This document shows positions 51,821 through 59,752 of a stretch of 61,559 nucleotides of DNA, in pieces. Position 1 is the stretch's first letter, and the number at the start of each line of letters is the position of its first letter. The notes below the pieces were generated by a model. The model saw only the letters and a list, made by a program, of their open reading frames with translations. It had not been told where the DNA came from and did no database searches. Source of the DNA: Pseudobacteriovorax sp. GTDB lineage: Bacteria; Bdellovibrionota_B; Oligoflexia; Oligoflexales; Oligoflexaceae. A program made the position numbers and the translations under genes. Location: assembly GCA_013215145.1 (NCBI GenBank), contig JABSRP010000045.1, positions 1 through 61,559 of the forward strand, given 5' to 3'.

Positions 51821-53343
51821 ATGCCTCCTCCTTTCTGAACCTCTCCTGGATCCCTTTCTGAAGTTGCCTTTGACCAATTTATCTGGGGGCTTTTAAAGTC
51901 TAGCAACCTAGGAATGTTGGTGAGGACAGTGAATTTCTGCTCAGCTAGGTGCTCTAGCCACCAATTGAGGCTGCTTTCTTCAGGAAGGCCGCGACTCTGC
52001 AACAGCAGAAGAGCATTTCCCACATTGGACTGCTTTATCTTTTTCAAATAGGCTTCGTCCTCAGAGTAGTGCCAGGTTGTCGAATCCACTTGGGTCTGGT
52101 GCTCATCGACGGGTGCCGTGAAAAAGCCTGCACCTACAGTTTCGTTGCTTTTGGGATCGATCAAGATAAAGCTGCCGAAGGATCTTGATGATTCGAAACT
52201 GGTGGCGAATAATGGTTTATGTAATTCAAGTCGTAGGTGGCCAATATCGTTAAGCTCTAAGTCATTGCCTGCTTTTCGACTGAAATCGTTGAGATCAAGC
52301 TTGCCATCAATAGCCACAACAGAGGTGCCAATTTCAGACTCGCGATGACGCAAAATATAGCGTTGGTTTTTCCTTAGCGGTTCCTGTGAAAACCAGATCA
52401 CTGTGCTCTCCCAAAATACAGGAGGAGGAGATTCCTCACTATCTTCCGGAATGAGGACGGAACCCCGATCACAGTCAATTTCTCGGTCTAACACAATGGT
52501 GCCCACTTCACCCTCAGTCAAGCGATCCACATGGGTGTCTGCTTGATAGGCCTCAGCTACTGTCGCTTCTTGAAACCCTGGGTAGATTTTGATGCGATCG
52601 CCGACGCCGATGCTGTCAGAAAACACTTTTCCTGCAAGGCCACGCCGCTTGTCTGGGGTTTTGGTAACGTATTGAACCGAGTATTTCAGCCCGGACTTAG
52701 GCTCCTCTCGCGGCAAGATTTGGTCTATGACCTCCATCAGGGGTGGACCATCGAACCATGATTGCTCAGTTGCGCTTTTGGTGATATTGACGTCATCTCT
52801 AGCACTAATGGGAATTGTTTGCCAGTTTTTGAGCTTTAGTTGTCGGGCTAAAGTCGAGATATCCTCGGAGATCTTTAGGAATTGGTCTTCGCCATACCCG
52901 ACGATGTCCATCTTATTCACGGTAAATAAAATACGCGGAATATTTAGCAGTGACGAGATGGCAGTATGACGTCTCGTTTGGGTGGTAACACCTTTTTCTG
53001 CGTCGATAAGAATGATAACAGCGTCGGCTGTGGACGCGCCTGTTGCCATATTACGCGTATATTGCTCGTGACCAGGGGTGTCGGCAAGGATAAACTTTCG
53101 ATGCTCTGTACTAAAGTATTTATAGGCAACATCGATAGTAATGCCCTGCTCACGTTCTGACTTTAGACCATCAGTAAATCGTGCTAGGTCTATGCTTGAT
53201 CCACTCTCAGAAGTGGTCGTTGCAGAACGCAGATGATCTTCCATGATGGCCTGACTGTTAAGCATTATCCGACCAATCAATGTGGACTTGCCGTCATCAA
53301 CGCTACCTGCGGTTGCAATTCGTACCATTGGTTTTACAGACAT
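51817..53343 (-). CDS. cysN: Sulfate adenylyltransferase, large GTPase subunit
   Basis: 508 residues. GTPase motifs AGSVDDGKST (P-loop), DTPGHEQY (G3) and NKMD (G4), with EF-Tu-like beta barrels after about residue 230. It powers formation of APS by CysD by hydrolysing GTP. There is no fused CysC kinase; with an APS-type CysH none is needed. ATG overlaps the cysD stop by one base. Confidence 0.93.
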   Translation of the reverse strand: MSVKPMVRIATAGSVDDGKSTLIGRIMLNSQAIMEDHLRSATTTSESGSSIDLARFTDGLKSEREQGITIDVAYKYFSTEHRKFILADTPGHEQYTRNMATGASTADAVIILIDAEKGVTTQTRRHTAISSLLNIPRILFTVNKMDIVGYGEDQFLKISEDISTLARQLKLKNWQTIPISARDDVNITKSATEQSWFDGPPLMEVIDQILPREEPKSGLKYSVQYVTKTPDKRRGLAGKVFSDSIGVGDRIKIYPGFQEATVAEAYQADTHVDRLTEGEVGTIVLDREIDCDRGSVLIPEDSEESPPPVFWESTVIWFSQEPLRKNQRYILRHRESEIGTSVVAIDGKLDLNDFSRKAGNDLELNDIGHLRLELHKPLFATSFESSRSFGSFILIDPKSNETVGAGFFTAPVDEHQTQVDSTTWHYSEDEAYLKKIKQSNVGNALLLLQSRGLPEESSLNWWLEHLAEQKFTVLTNIPRLLDFKSPQINWSKATSERDPGEVQKGGGI

Positions 53344-54230
53344 TAGAAATACCCCTCTCGTTTTTTGTCTTCCATGGAAGCGCTACTGTCATGATCAATC
53401 ACGCGAGTGTTCCGCTCGGAAACTCGGGCTAACTGGGTTTCTTCAACGATTTCGTCAAGGGTTCTAGCCGTTGATTTTACAATTCCGGTACATGGCATGC
53501 AGCCTAGGGTGCGATAGCGAGTCCATTCCAAACGCGAGTTTTCTCTTTCCTCAGGAACAGGGATGAGTGTATTGCCAAACTGCACCACATGACGTTGTTG
53601 AGCATAGTATAGCGATACAATGGGAATCTCCTCCATAGCGATATAGCGCCAGATATCGACTTCACTCCAATTAGATAAAGGAAAAACTCGAATACTTTCA
53701 CCTTTTTTGATTCTAGAATTATACAAATCCCACAGTTCCGGTCTTTGATTCTTTGGATCCCATTGGCCGTGTTGATCACGGAACGAGAAAAAGCGTTCTT
53801 TAGCTCGTGATTTTTCTTCGTCGCGTCTGGCCCCTCCGAGTGCCACATCGAATCCATTGTGACTTAAGCCATCAAGGAGAGCTTGGGTCTTTAAAAGCTG
53901 GCAGCACCGTTTTGTGCCAAGATCTTCTGGGTTGGCGTTATCCCTTATTGCCGGCTCATTTCGAGACACCAAAAGCTGAAAACCATTTTCTTTAGCTGTG
54001 TTGTCTCGAAACTGAATCATCTCTGGAAATTTGTAGCCCGTATCGATATGAAGTAAAGGGAAGGGCATCTTTCCTGGTAAAAAAGCTTTTTTCGCAAGAT
54101 GAAGTAGTACCGATGAATCTTTTCCAACGGAATATAGAATCACAGGGTTTTCTGCGGTGGCTGCGACCTCCCTCATGATAAAGATACTCTCTGCCTCAAG
54201 TTGCTTTAAATAGTGCTCAGTATTACTCAT
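53343..54230 (-). CDS. cysD: Sulfate adenylyltransferase, small subunit
   Basis: 295 residues. The PP-loop VILYSVGKDSSVLLHLA and the RDDEEK-like ARRDEEKSRAKERFFSFRD segment identify CysD, which joins ATP and sulfate to make APS. ATG overlaps the cysH stop (ATGA). Confidence 0.94.
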   Translation of the reverse strand: MSNTEHYLKQLEAESIFIMREVAATAENPVILYSVGKDSSVLLHLAKKAFLPGKMPFPLLHIDTGYKFPEMIQFRDNTAKENGFQLLVSRNEPAIRDNANPEDLGTKRCCQLLKTQALLDGLSHNGFDVALGGARRDEEKSRAKERFFSFRDQHGQWDPKNQRPELWDLYNSRIKKGESIRVFPLSNWSEVDIWRYIAMEEIPIVSLYYAQQRHVVQFGNTLIPVPEERENSRLEWTRYRTLGCMPCTGIVKSTARTLDEIVEETQLARVSERNTRVIDHDSSASMEDKKREGYF

Positions 54231-54943
54231 GACAAACCACTCCTTAGTTCATGTAGTCCACACTCTTTTTTATTGGCTTCCTCCCACCACCATCTTCCAT
54301 CGCGGAAATCGGCATTGGCATCAATTTGTCTTGTGCATGGCTCGCAACCTATGCTGGGATACCCTTGGTCGTGTAGCTTATTGTATGGGAATCCGCGCTT
54401 TGATTGCTCCTTGTACAAATCGTCCCAAGATAATGCAAAGAGTGGGCTGATCTTGATACGATTCTCTCCGTCCAGACTGAACGGTTGGATATGGGCGCGA
54501 GCCGGTGATTGGCTCCTTCTGACACCAGTAATCCAATGAGTTTTTCCACGCAAAGCCCGATTAAAGGGGATGATTTTACGAATGTGACAGCATTGCTTAC
54601 GTTTTTCCACAGACTGCCTGAATCCATTAATTCCTTCTTGGGAGACATATGTCTCGATATCTGAGCGCTCTGGGAAATAAGGTTTGAAACTCACGCCGTA
54701 GTGCTCTTCGGCACGGGCGATGGTATCCAAAGTTGCTTCGAATAGCCGCCCCGTATCGATGTAAAAAACAGAGTCGAGTAATCCTAGTTCAGCTAAGATA
54801 TCTGTAATGAGCATATCCTCGAGACTAAAACTAGAAGCAAAGGCGATTTCCTGAATGGGAACCGATTTTGCGTATGCGATGATGTCTTCTGCTTTCGCAC
54901 TCGAGTATTTGCTGTTGAGATTTTTAATTAGTTCACGACTCAT
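54227..54943 (-). CDS. cysH: APS reductase (assimilatory, [4Fe-4S] type)
   Basis: 238 residues from ATG 54943; the frame extends 28 codons upstream but lies in cysI. The PP-loop-like FASSFSLEDM, the double-Cys CCHIRK and GCEPCTR provide the CC-CxxC cluster ligands that mark APS-preferring enzymes; the catalytic Cys is in KKECGLH. It reduces APS to sulfite using thioredoxin. Overlaps the cysI end by 11 bases. Confidence 0.92.
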   Translation of the reverse strand: MSRELIKNLNSKYSSAKAEDIIAYAKSVPIQEIAFASSFSLEDMLITDILAELGLLDSVFYIDTGRLFEATLDTIARAEEHYGVSFKPYFPERSDIETYVSQEGINGFRQSVEKRKQCCHIRKIIPFNRALRGKTHWITGVRRSQSPARAHIQPFSLDGENRIKISPLFALSWDDLYKEQSKRGFPYNKLHDQGYPSIGCEPCTRQIDANADFRDGRWWWEEANKKECGLHELRSGLS

Positions 54944-56600
54944 GACTTGACTCGCTTTCTTGCGATGAGATGCGATGGAAAAAATCACCAAATCGCTCGT
55001 TGCTCTCTCCTCGGATCTTCCACTCACCGAACTGCGTTGTCAGAAATTCCACAATATCCTCGAAACTCTGTTTTTCTTTGACCAAGGTGTTAAGTCTTGT
55101 TCCCTCGGCATTGCCGCCAATGTATAGGGCATATTTATTGGGTAGCTGTCCGACAAGACCAATTTCAGCTGCGTAGGGACGAGCGCATCCATTCGGACAA
55201 CCTGTGATGCGTATAGTTGGGGCAAGCGATTGTTTGCCTGCTTCGTCAACTAACTCAGCGATTCGTCCAAAAATAGTTTCTCCAACACGTTCCGATTCTG
55301 CCAATGCTTTAACACAGGTAGGCAAAGCAACACAGGTCACAGCCCGCTGCAGGGTTTTATTTGGGACTAATGGGTTGACGCCATAGCTATCAAAGATCCC
55401 TTCGATGGTCTGTTTGTATTGCGGATCTATCCCCTCGAGAATGAGGTCTTGCTCAGGTGTTATTTGTACGGAGGATGCATAGGACTCAATGACCTTTCGG
55501 AGTGCGGTTTTGGTCTCGAATCGATCGCTATTGATAATCCGGCCCGATAGTAGGTGAACTCCAAAAGCCAGATTACCATCGGCTTGTTCGATCCAGCCTA
55601 GGTGCTCAGGAGTATCCCACTTCGGTAGCTCTTTATCCTGTAAGGTTACTCCCGACCGGCTTTCCACCTCTTGTTTGAACCATTCTACTCCCCTATTGGC
55701 AATGGTGTATTTGAGGCGTGCGTGCGCGCGATTGTCGCGATCACCGTAGTCCCTCTGAGTCGTCACAACAGCTTCAGCCACTGGTATCAACTGATCTTTT
55801 GCGATCCATCCAATTTGATCTGCAAGCCGAGGAAAAGTGCTTTCGTCCGTGTGGGATTGACCCATTCCGCCACCAACAAAAACAAAGAATCCATCGATGT
55901 CGCCAGTATCATTCGCTGTGGCTGCAAAGCCCAAATCATGTGTATAGATATCGATACTGTTATTACCTGCGAGGGTGATGCCTATTTTAAACTTTCGAGG
56001 GAGGTAGCGATCTTTATAAATGGGGTCAGGAATATTGAGCTGCTGTACCCCGTCAAGAAAAATCTCTTGATAAGCATTTGAGGCCACCTCGAAGTGGGTG
56101 GAAATCAGATCAGCGTAAGGGTCGATAGCAGATAAGGTTTTATTTCCCCAAGGATTGACTGACTGAGTGACATTTCTGACCACATCTCCACAGGCTCCCG
56201 TAGTCGACTGTAGGGTTTCATTGATGTCCTGAATGGCTTTTTTGATCTGGTGCTTGAGAACGCCATGAATCTGGACACTCTGTCTTGTGGTGAGACGCAG
56301 CCCACTGATGGAGTATTTGTCCGCTAATGTATCCCATATGAGCCATTGGTCTTTAGTTAATCGCCCTCCAGGAATACGTCCGCGCACCATCAGCGAGAAG
56401 GGTTTGGGACCCAAATGCTTTTCTTCTTTAGGCCTTCTGTCTCGATCCTTTTGTTGGTACATCCCGTGAAACTTAAGCAAAAGATCGGCATCTTTTGTGA
56501 ATCTTGGTTTGTCATTCTGCAATTCTTCAATGATAGTCCCACGAAGTTCCTGGGAGTTGAGCTTGAGTAACTCTGCTTTTGAAAGTGTTTCCGTTGACAT
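54933..56600 (-). CDS. cysI: Sulfite reductase hemoprotein subunit
   Basis: 555 residues. Two nitrite/sulfite reductase ferredoxin-like halves; siroheme and [4Fe-4S] ligands are in TCVALPTC and TGCPNGC (roughly 425-475); the substrate arginines are in LRLTTRQSVQIHG. It reduces sulfite to sulfide with six electrons. No cysJ flavoprotein is encoded in the operon, so electrons probably come from a ferredoxin-type donor or an unlinked CysJ. AAAGGA lies about nine bases before the ATG. Confidence 0.92.
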   Translation of the reverse strand: MSTETLSKAELLKLNSQELRGTIIEELQNDKPRFTKDADLLLKFHGMYQQKDRDRRPKEEKHLGPKPFSLMVRGRIPGGRLTKDQWLIWDTLADKYSISGLRLTTRQSVQIHGVLKHQIKKAIQDINETLQSTTGACGDVVRNVTQSVNPWGNKTLSAIDPYADLISTHFEVASNAYQEIFLDGVQQLNIPDPIYKDRYLPRKFKIGITLAGNNSIDIYTHDLGFAATANDTGDIDGFFVFVGGGMGQSHTDESTFPRLADQIGWIAKDQLIPVAEAVVTTQRDYGDRDNRAHARLKYTIANRGVEWFKQEVESRSGVTLQDKELPKWDTPEHLGWIEQADGNLAFGVHLLSGRIINSDRFETKTALRKVIESYASSVQITPEQDLILEGIDPQYKQTIEGIFDSYGVNPLVPNKTLQRAVTCVALPTCVKALAESERVGETIFGRIAELVDEAGKQSLAPTIRITGCPNGCARPYAAEIGLVGQLPNKYALYIGGNAEGTRLNTLVKEKQSFEDIVEFLTTQFGEWKIRGESNERFGDFFHRISSQESESSHES

Positions 56601-56604
56601 GTTT

Positions 56605-57300
56605 TTAAATCCTTTTTTCAGTAGGGTTTATGATTTTTTTTGCTATAAAATTCTTTAGTAGTGGGCTCAGCGCAAACCTCTTTTTTTGATTGGCCGCTCT
56701 TAAAATATCTTTTTTATTGATATATTCTTCTTCCCAAGTGTCTAGTAAACGACGGAAGACTTTCGTCCTTTCCTTAGTATCTGGAATGACTTTTTTTAAG
56801 TCTCTACGAAACGCGATGAGGCGCTCGAGTTCGGGTAGATGCTCCTTAGGTAGGATGGCCTCAAAAATTTCTCTCAGGCATTTTGCTAATCCAGGTAGTT
56901 GCCCCGCCGAGGATATTGATACCTGCAAAGGCCCATAAAAAATTTGAGACGAAAATAGGAAATCGCAGTGTTTTGGGTCATCCACTGCGTTAACAATGAT
57001 ATTTCGATCTCGGCAATCCTTCACAATATATTCATTGATCTCAGAAGAGTTGGTTGCTGAAATAACTAGAGGGTAGCCAATGGCATCACCCACTTCATAC
57101 TTCCGTTTTGTCAGTGTAATCCGATCTGGATGTTCTTTAGCTAGCGCCCTGATCTCATCAATGATTTCGGGTGCAAGAATGACTACAGACGTCTCTGTTG
57201 CCAGGAGTTTTTCGAGTTTTTCAAGGGCAACTCTACCGGCACCTACCATGAGTATAGTTTTACCCTGCAAGTTAAAATAAAGCGGCAACAGCTTGTTCAT
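56605..57300 (-). CDS. Precorrin-2 dehydrogenase / sirohydrochlorin ferrochelatase (Met8/CysG-N type)
   Basis: 231 residues. MVGAGRVALEKLEKLL is the NAD-binding GxGxVA motif, and NAVDDPKHCDF carries the catalytic Asp of the Met8/CysG family. It converts precorrin-2 to siroheme, the cofactor of the CysI encoded next (five bases away). Its ATG lies within the end of cobA (29 bp overlap), so the two-step siroheme path is translated together. It corresponds to the N-terminal half of E. coli CysG as a separate protein. Confidence 0.88.
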   Translation of the reverse strand: MNKLLPLYFNLQGKTILMVGAGRVALEKLEKLLATETSVVILAPEIIDEIRALAKEHPDRITLTKRKYEVGDAIGYPLVISATNSSEINEYIVKDCRDRNIIVNAVDDPKHCDFLFSSQIFYGPLQVSISSAGQLPGLAKCLREIFEAILPKEHLPELERLIAFRRDLKKVIPDTKERTKVFRRLLDTWEEEYINKKDILRAANQKKRFALSPLLKNFIAKKIINPTEKRI

Positions 57301-58051
57301 AATTCAGCTCCCCTTCAGTTTTGTTTTGATCCACTTTGAATCGCTCCACAGTGGGCCCCAAATACAAGATCCCCGGCCCTTCAGTCTTCTTAGAAACTTG
57401 ACCACTTGCGAAAAAGGCAAGGCTATGAAAGTGCTCGATGGTACTTAGGCTAGGAGTGGTTTCTACCAGTAGCATTTTCCTCTCAGGACCAGCTCCATGG
57501 AGAATCAGGTTCTGTGCGATCTCTCTATTTTTTTTACTTCCCATGTAAATCGCAATGGTTCCGGGAAACGCTACTAATCTGGGATAGTCTTGTGGCCTTT
57601 TCCCGAGTGTATGGCCCTCTACGGCCATGATCGAGTTGGATTGGTGGCGTTGGGTCACGGGAAGTCCGATTCCAGCAGCGACACCGTTCATGGCAGATAC
57701 ACCAGGAATGATTTCGAAAGGTATCTTGTATTTTTTAAGGCTGTCGACTTCTTCTCCGCCGCGACCGAAGATAAAGGGGTCGCCTCCCTTCAGCCGAACC
57801 ACTTGCTTTCCTTTAGCAGCTGATCGAGTCAAGAGAATCTCTATGGTCTCTTGAGGGAGTGTGTGATTCCCACTACGCTTGCCGACATGAATGAGTTCGC
57901 AGCTGTCTTTTGCATAGTTCAGAATGTCTTTCGATAGAAGGCTGTCATAATAAATGACGTCTGCCTTGCTAATGGCCTTCATTGCTTTGATAGTAAGCAG
58001 GTCTGGGTCTCCGGGACCGGCTCCTACCAAGTACACGTGTCCTGTTCCCAT
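57272..58051 (-). CDS. cobA: Uroporphyrinogen-III C-methyltransferase
   Basis: 259 residues. VYLVGAGPGDPDLLT at the start and GGDPFIFGRGGEE near residue 90 are the SAM- and substrate-binding signatures. It methylates uroporphyrinogen III twice to precorrin-2. GGAG lies about seven bases before the ATG. First structural gene of the cysteine operon, 78 bp after the Cys-rich leader frame. Confidence 0.93.
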   Translation of the reverse strand: MGTGHVYLVGAGPGDPDLLTIKAMKAISKADVIYYDSLLSKDILNYAKDSCELIHVGKRSGNHTLPQETIEILLTRSAAKGKQVVRLKGGDPFIFGRGGEEVDSLKKYKIPFEIIPGVSAMNGVAAGIGLPVTQRHQSNSIMAVEGHTLGKRPQDYPRLVAFPGTIAIYMGSKKNREIAQNLILHGAGPERKMLLVETTPSLSTIEHFHSLAFFASGQVSKKTEGPGILYLGPTVERFKVDQNKTEGELNYEQAVAALF

Positions 58052-58105
58052 AATACTCTCCGGGATCGACGGTTTACTGTCTTAGTGGTTCTATTAAGTT
58101 TTTAG

Positions 58106-58139
58106 AAAAAAAGGGGAATTCGCTGCTGGTTAGCAACAA
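58106..58139 (-). promoter_or_regulatory. Possible attenuator: hairpin over the Cys codons, then CCCC and seven U
   Basis: On the minus strand UUGUUGCU (58139-58132) can pair with AGCAGCGA (58127-58120) around an AACC loop; two pairs are G-U. The 5' arm covers the last Cys codons and the stop codon begins the loop. AUUCCCC and then seven U (58112-58106) follow. The gap between stem and U-tract is not canonical, so the structure may work with Rho or through translation instead. Confidence 0.4.
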
Positions 58140-58231
58140 CAAGAAAGGCAACAGAGGCAAGAAAACGCAGAAGATTCGAGGGTAGCTTCGACTTGACTCG
58201 GGATAAACGGTTTTGCGTTTTGGAATTTCAT
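58130..58231 (-). CDS. Cysteine-rich leader peptide of the sulfate assimilation operon
   Basis: A 33-residue frame from ATG 58231, starting MKFQNAKPFIPSQV and ending SCLCCLSCCC. Six of the last nine residues are Cys (positions 25, 27, 28, 31, 32, 33), after 24 residues with none. A perfect AGGAGG lies five bases upstream. It is in the correct position and orientation, 78 bp before cobA, to report charged Cys-tRNA by ribosome stalling. Cys-rich short frames before cys genes are known in mycobacteria, where they are leaderless; this one has a Shine-Dalgarno. Peptide-level function is not expected: the act of translation is the signal. Confidence 0.8.
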   Translation of the reverse strand: MKFQNAKPFIPSQVEATLESSAFSCLCCLSCCC

Positions 58232-58236
58232 GTTGT

Positions 58237-58242
58237 CCTCCT
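58237..58242 (-). promoter_or_regulatory. Ribosome binding site of the Cys-rich leader peptide
   Basis: AGGAGG, spaced five bases from ATG 58231; as strong as any in the window, which is the main argument that this short frame is translated. Confidence 0.8.
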
Positions 58243-58273
58243 ATGGGTACCGGATCGTTTCCGGCTATAAGTC

Positions 58274-58302
58274 GTTTTCGACCATTTCTCATGACTTGTC
58301 AA
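58274..58302 (-). promoter_or_regulatory. Candidate promoter of the cysteine operon
   Basis: TTGACA (58302-58297) after an A-rich tract, 17-bp spacer and GAAAAC (58279-58274). The -35 is perfect but the -10 is poor, which suggests an activator is needed. Transcription would begin near 58267, followed by a small CCGGA/TCCGG hairpin and the leader peptide. Confidence 0.4.
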
Positions 58303-58496
58303 TTTTTTTCTTGGCCAGACGTACAATTTTGTAATTTTGTTACAGAGTATACAAGTCAAAAGTGCTAGATTTCTATGGATTTCTTTGAGTAAATCTCTGA
58401 TTTCACCTGTAAATTTATCGGTAAACCCTTTAAAATGGGCATCATTACCAATTTTGGTCTCCATCACTCGTCTCCGTCATAGCTTAGGAGCCAATC

Positions 58497-59576
58497 ATGC
58501 CTGCAGACGTTGCCCATGCGCCCCTCGAGATCTCCTTTGATTTGTTCACCAACCTTTCTAGGACTCCCTGGGCAGGGAATAAAATCTCTCAACAGATCAA
58601 AAAGCATCGCTTTGCTGAGCAAACCGACCGCATGATAGGCGAAAGCTGGGAGTTGTCTTGTGATCCTGAATTTCCTTCATTGATTTTGCCTCATGGAGAA
58701 AGTTTACAAGATTATATCGGACAAGATCCTGATAAGCATTTGGGCCAGTCCTATACCCGCCGATTTGGGATGACTATGAATCTTGTCGTCAAGTTATTAA
58801 ATTCGCGGGTCCCCTTATCTTTTCAAGTCCACCCTCCCAGCAACTATCACCGACTCTTGGTTAACGAAAGCAGTAAGACCGAGTCCTGGCTCATCCTTGA
58901 TGCTGAACCCGGTAGCGGATTGTATATAGGTTTTAATGATATTTACCAGGCCGATGCGGTTTCTCAGGCGATCGAGAAAAAAGATGGCTCGCTTAAGGAT
59001 ATGCTTCAGTTTGTTCCTGTTCAAGTCGGAGACTATTTTGATATCGAGCCAGGAGTTCCTCACGCAGTTGGTCCTGGCACGCTCATTCTCGAACCACAGT
59101 TTGTGGACAAAGGTAGAGGGGGGAAAACCTATCGGCTTTGGGATTGGGATCGTAAGTACGATGAAAATGGTCGCGTCTCGGATGTGGGTAAAAGTCGAGA
59201 CGTGCATCTAAAAGAGTCACTTGAATTAATTGATCTTAAACAGTGTGCTGGCGAACAAATTTTATCTCGCTGTCGCGGCAAAAGTTTAACCACGGTCATC
59301 AATGGCCATACAATTGTCGAGTACCCAGGTAATTCTTTCTACAGAGTTTATCGGGTTGAACTTAAAAAATCAGGTCGTCTCACATTAAAAACGGAATCAA
59401 CTTTTTCTTTCCTTGAATGTGTTTCGGGAGAAATTAGTTTTGAAACATCAGGAAAAAAACCTATGTCTATAGGCCAACCTTTTTTTGCTTCAGCTTGCGT
59501 TAATGAAGTGAGTTTCCGTGGGACAGGATGCGTAATTGTCATTGTTCCTGACGTTGCGAATTGTAGTTTCCTTTAG
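58497..59576 (+). CDS. manA: Mannose-6-phosphate isomerase (type I, zinc-dependent)
   Basis: 359 residues. Zinc ligands are in FQVHPP, KTESW and PGVPHAVG, and FVDKGRGGKTYRLWDW follows in the C-terminal lobe. It interconverts mannose-6-phosphate and fructose-6-phosphate. AGGAG lies seven bases before the ATG. It is divergent from the cysteine operon, and the shared 265-bp gap (58232-58496) must hold both promoters. Confidence 0.85.
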   Translation: MPADVAHAPLEISFDLFTNLSRTPWAGNKISQQIKKHRFAEQTDRMIGESWELSCDPEFPSLILPHGESLQDYIGQDPDKHLGQSYTRRFGMTMNLVVKLLNSRVPLSFQVHPPSNYHRLLVNESSKTESWLILDAEPGSGLYIGFNDIYQADAVSQAIEKKDGSLKDMLQFVPVQVGDYFDIEPGVPHAVGPGTLILEPQFVDKGRGGKTYRLWDWDRKYDENGRVSDVGKSRDVHLKESLELIDLKQCAGEQILSRCRGKSLTTVINGHTIVEYPGNSFYRVYRVELKKSGRLTLKTESTFSFLECVSGEISFETSGKKPMSIGQPFFASACVNEVSFRGTGCVIVIVPDVANCSFL

Positions 59577-59752
59577 CCGCTTTTAATATTGCGCTTATTT
59601 TTAAGGCATTTTTAGTCGCTTTTATGCGATCGCCATTTTTGGGGCTCAGCATTTCTCATTTCATTCTTCGACGAAATCTATTATGCATGATTCTGAAATG
59701 ATGTTCGCAGGCAACTCTGCGATCTTGAAAAATGACTTCGGTTGGAGGTCTT

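Noticed and set aside
58228..58464. A 78-codon minus-strand frame with GGAG upstream whose stop overlaps the start of the Cys-rich leader peptide (ATGA)
   Set aside because: It would start 33 bp from the divergent manA start, covers the likely operon promoter, and its C-terminus is low-complexity and basic. It remains possible but is less likely than a plain promoter region.
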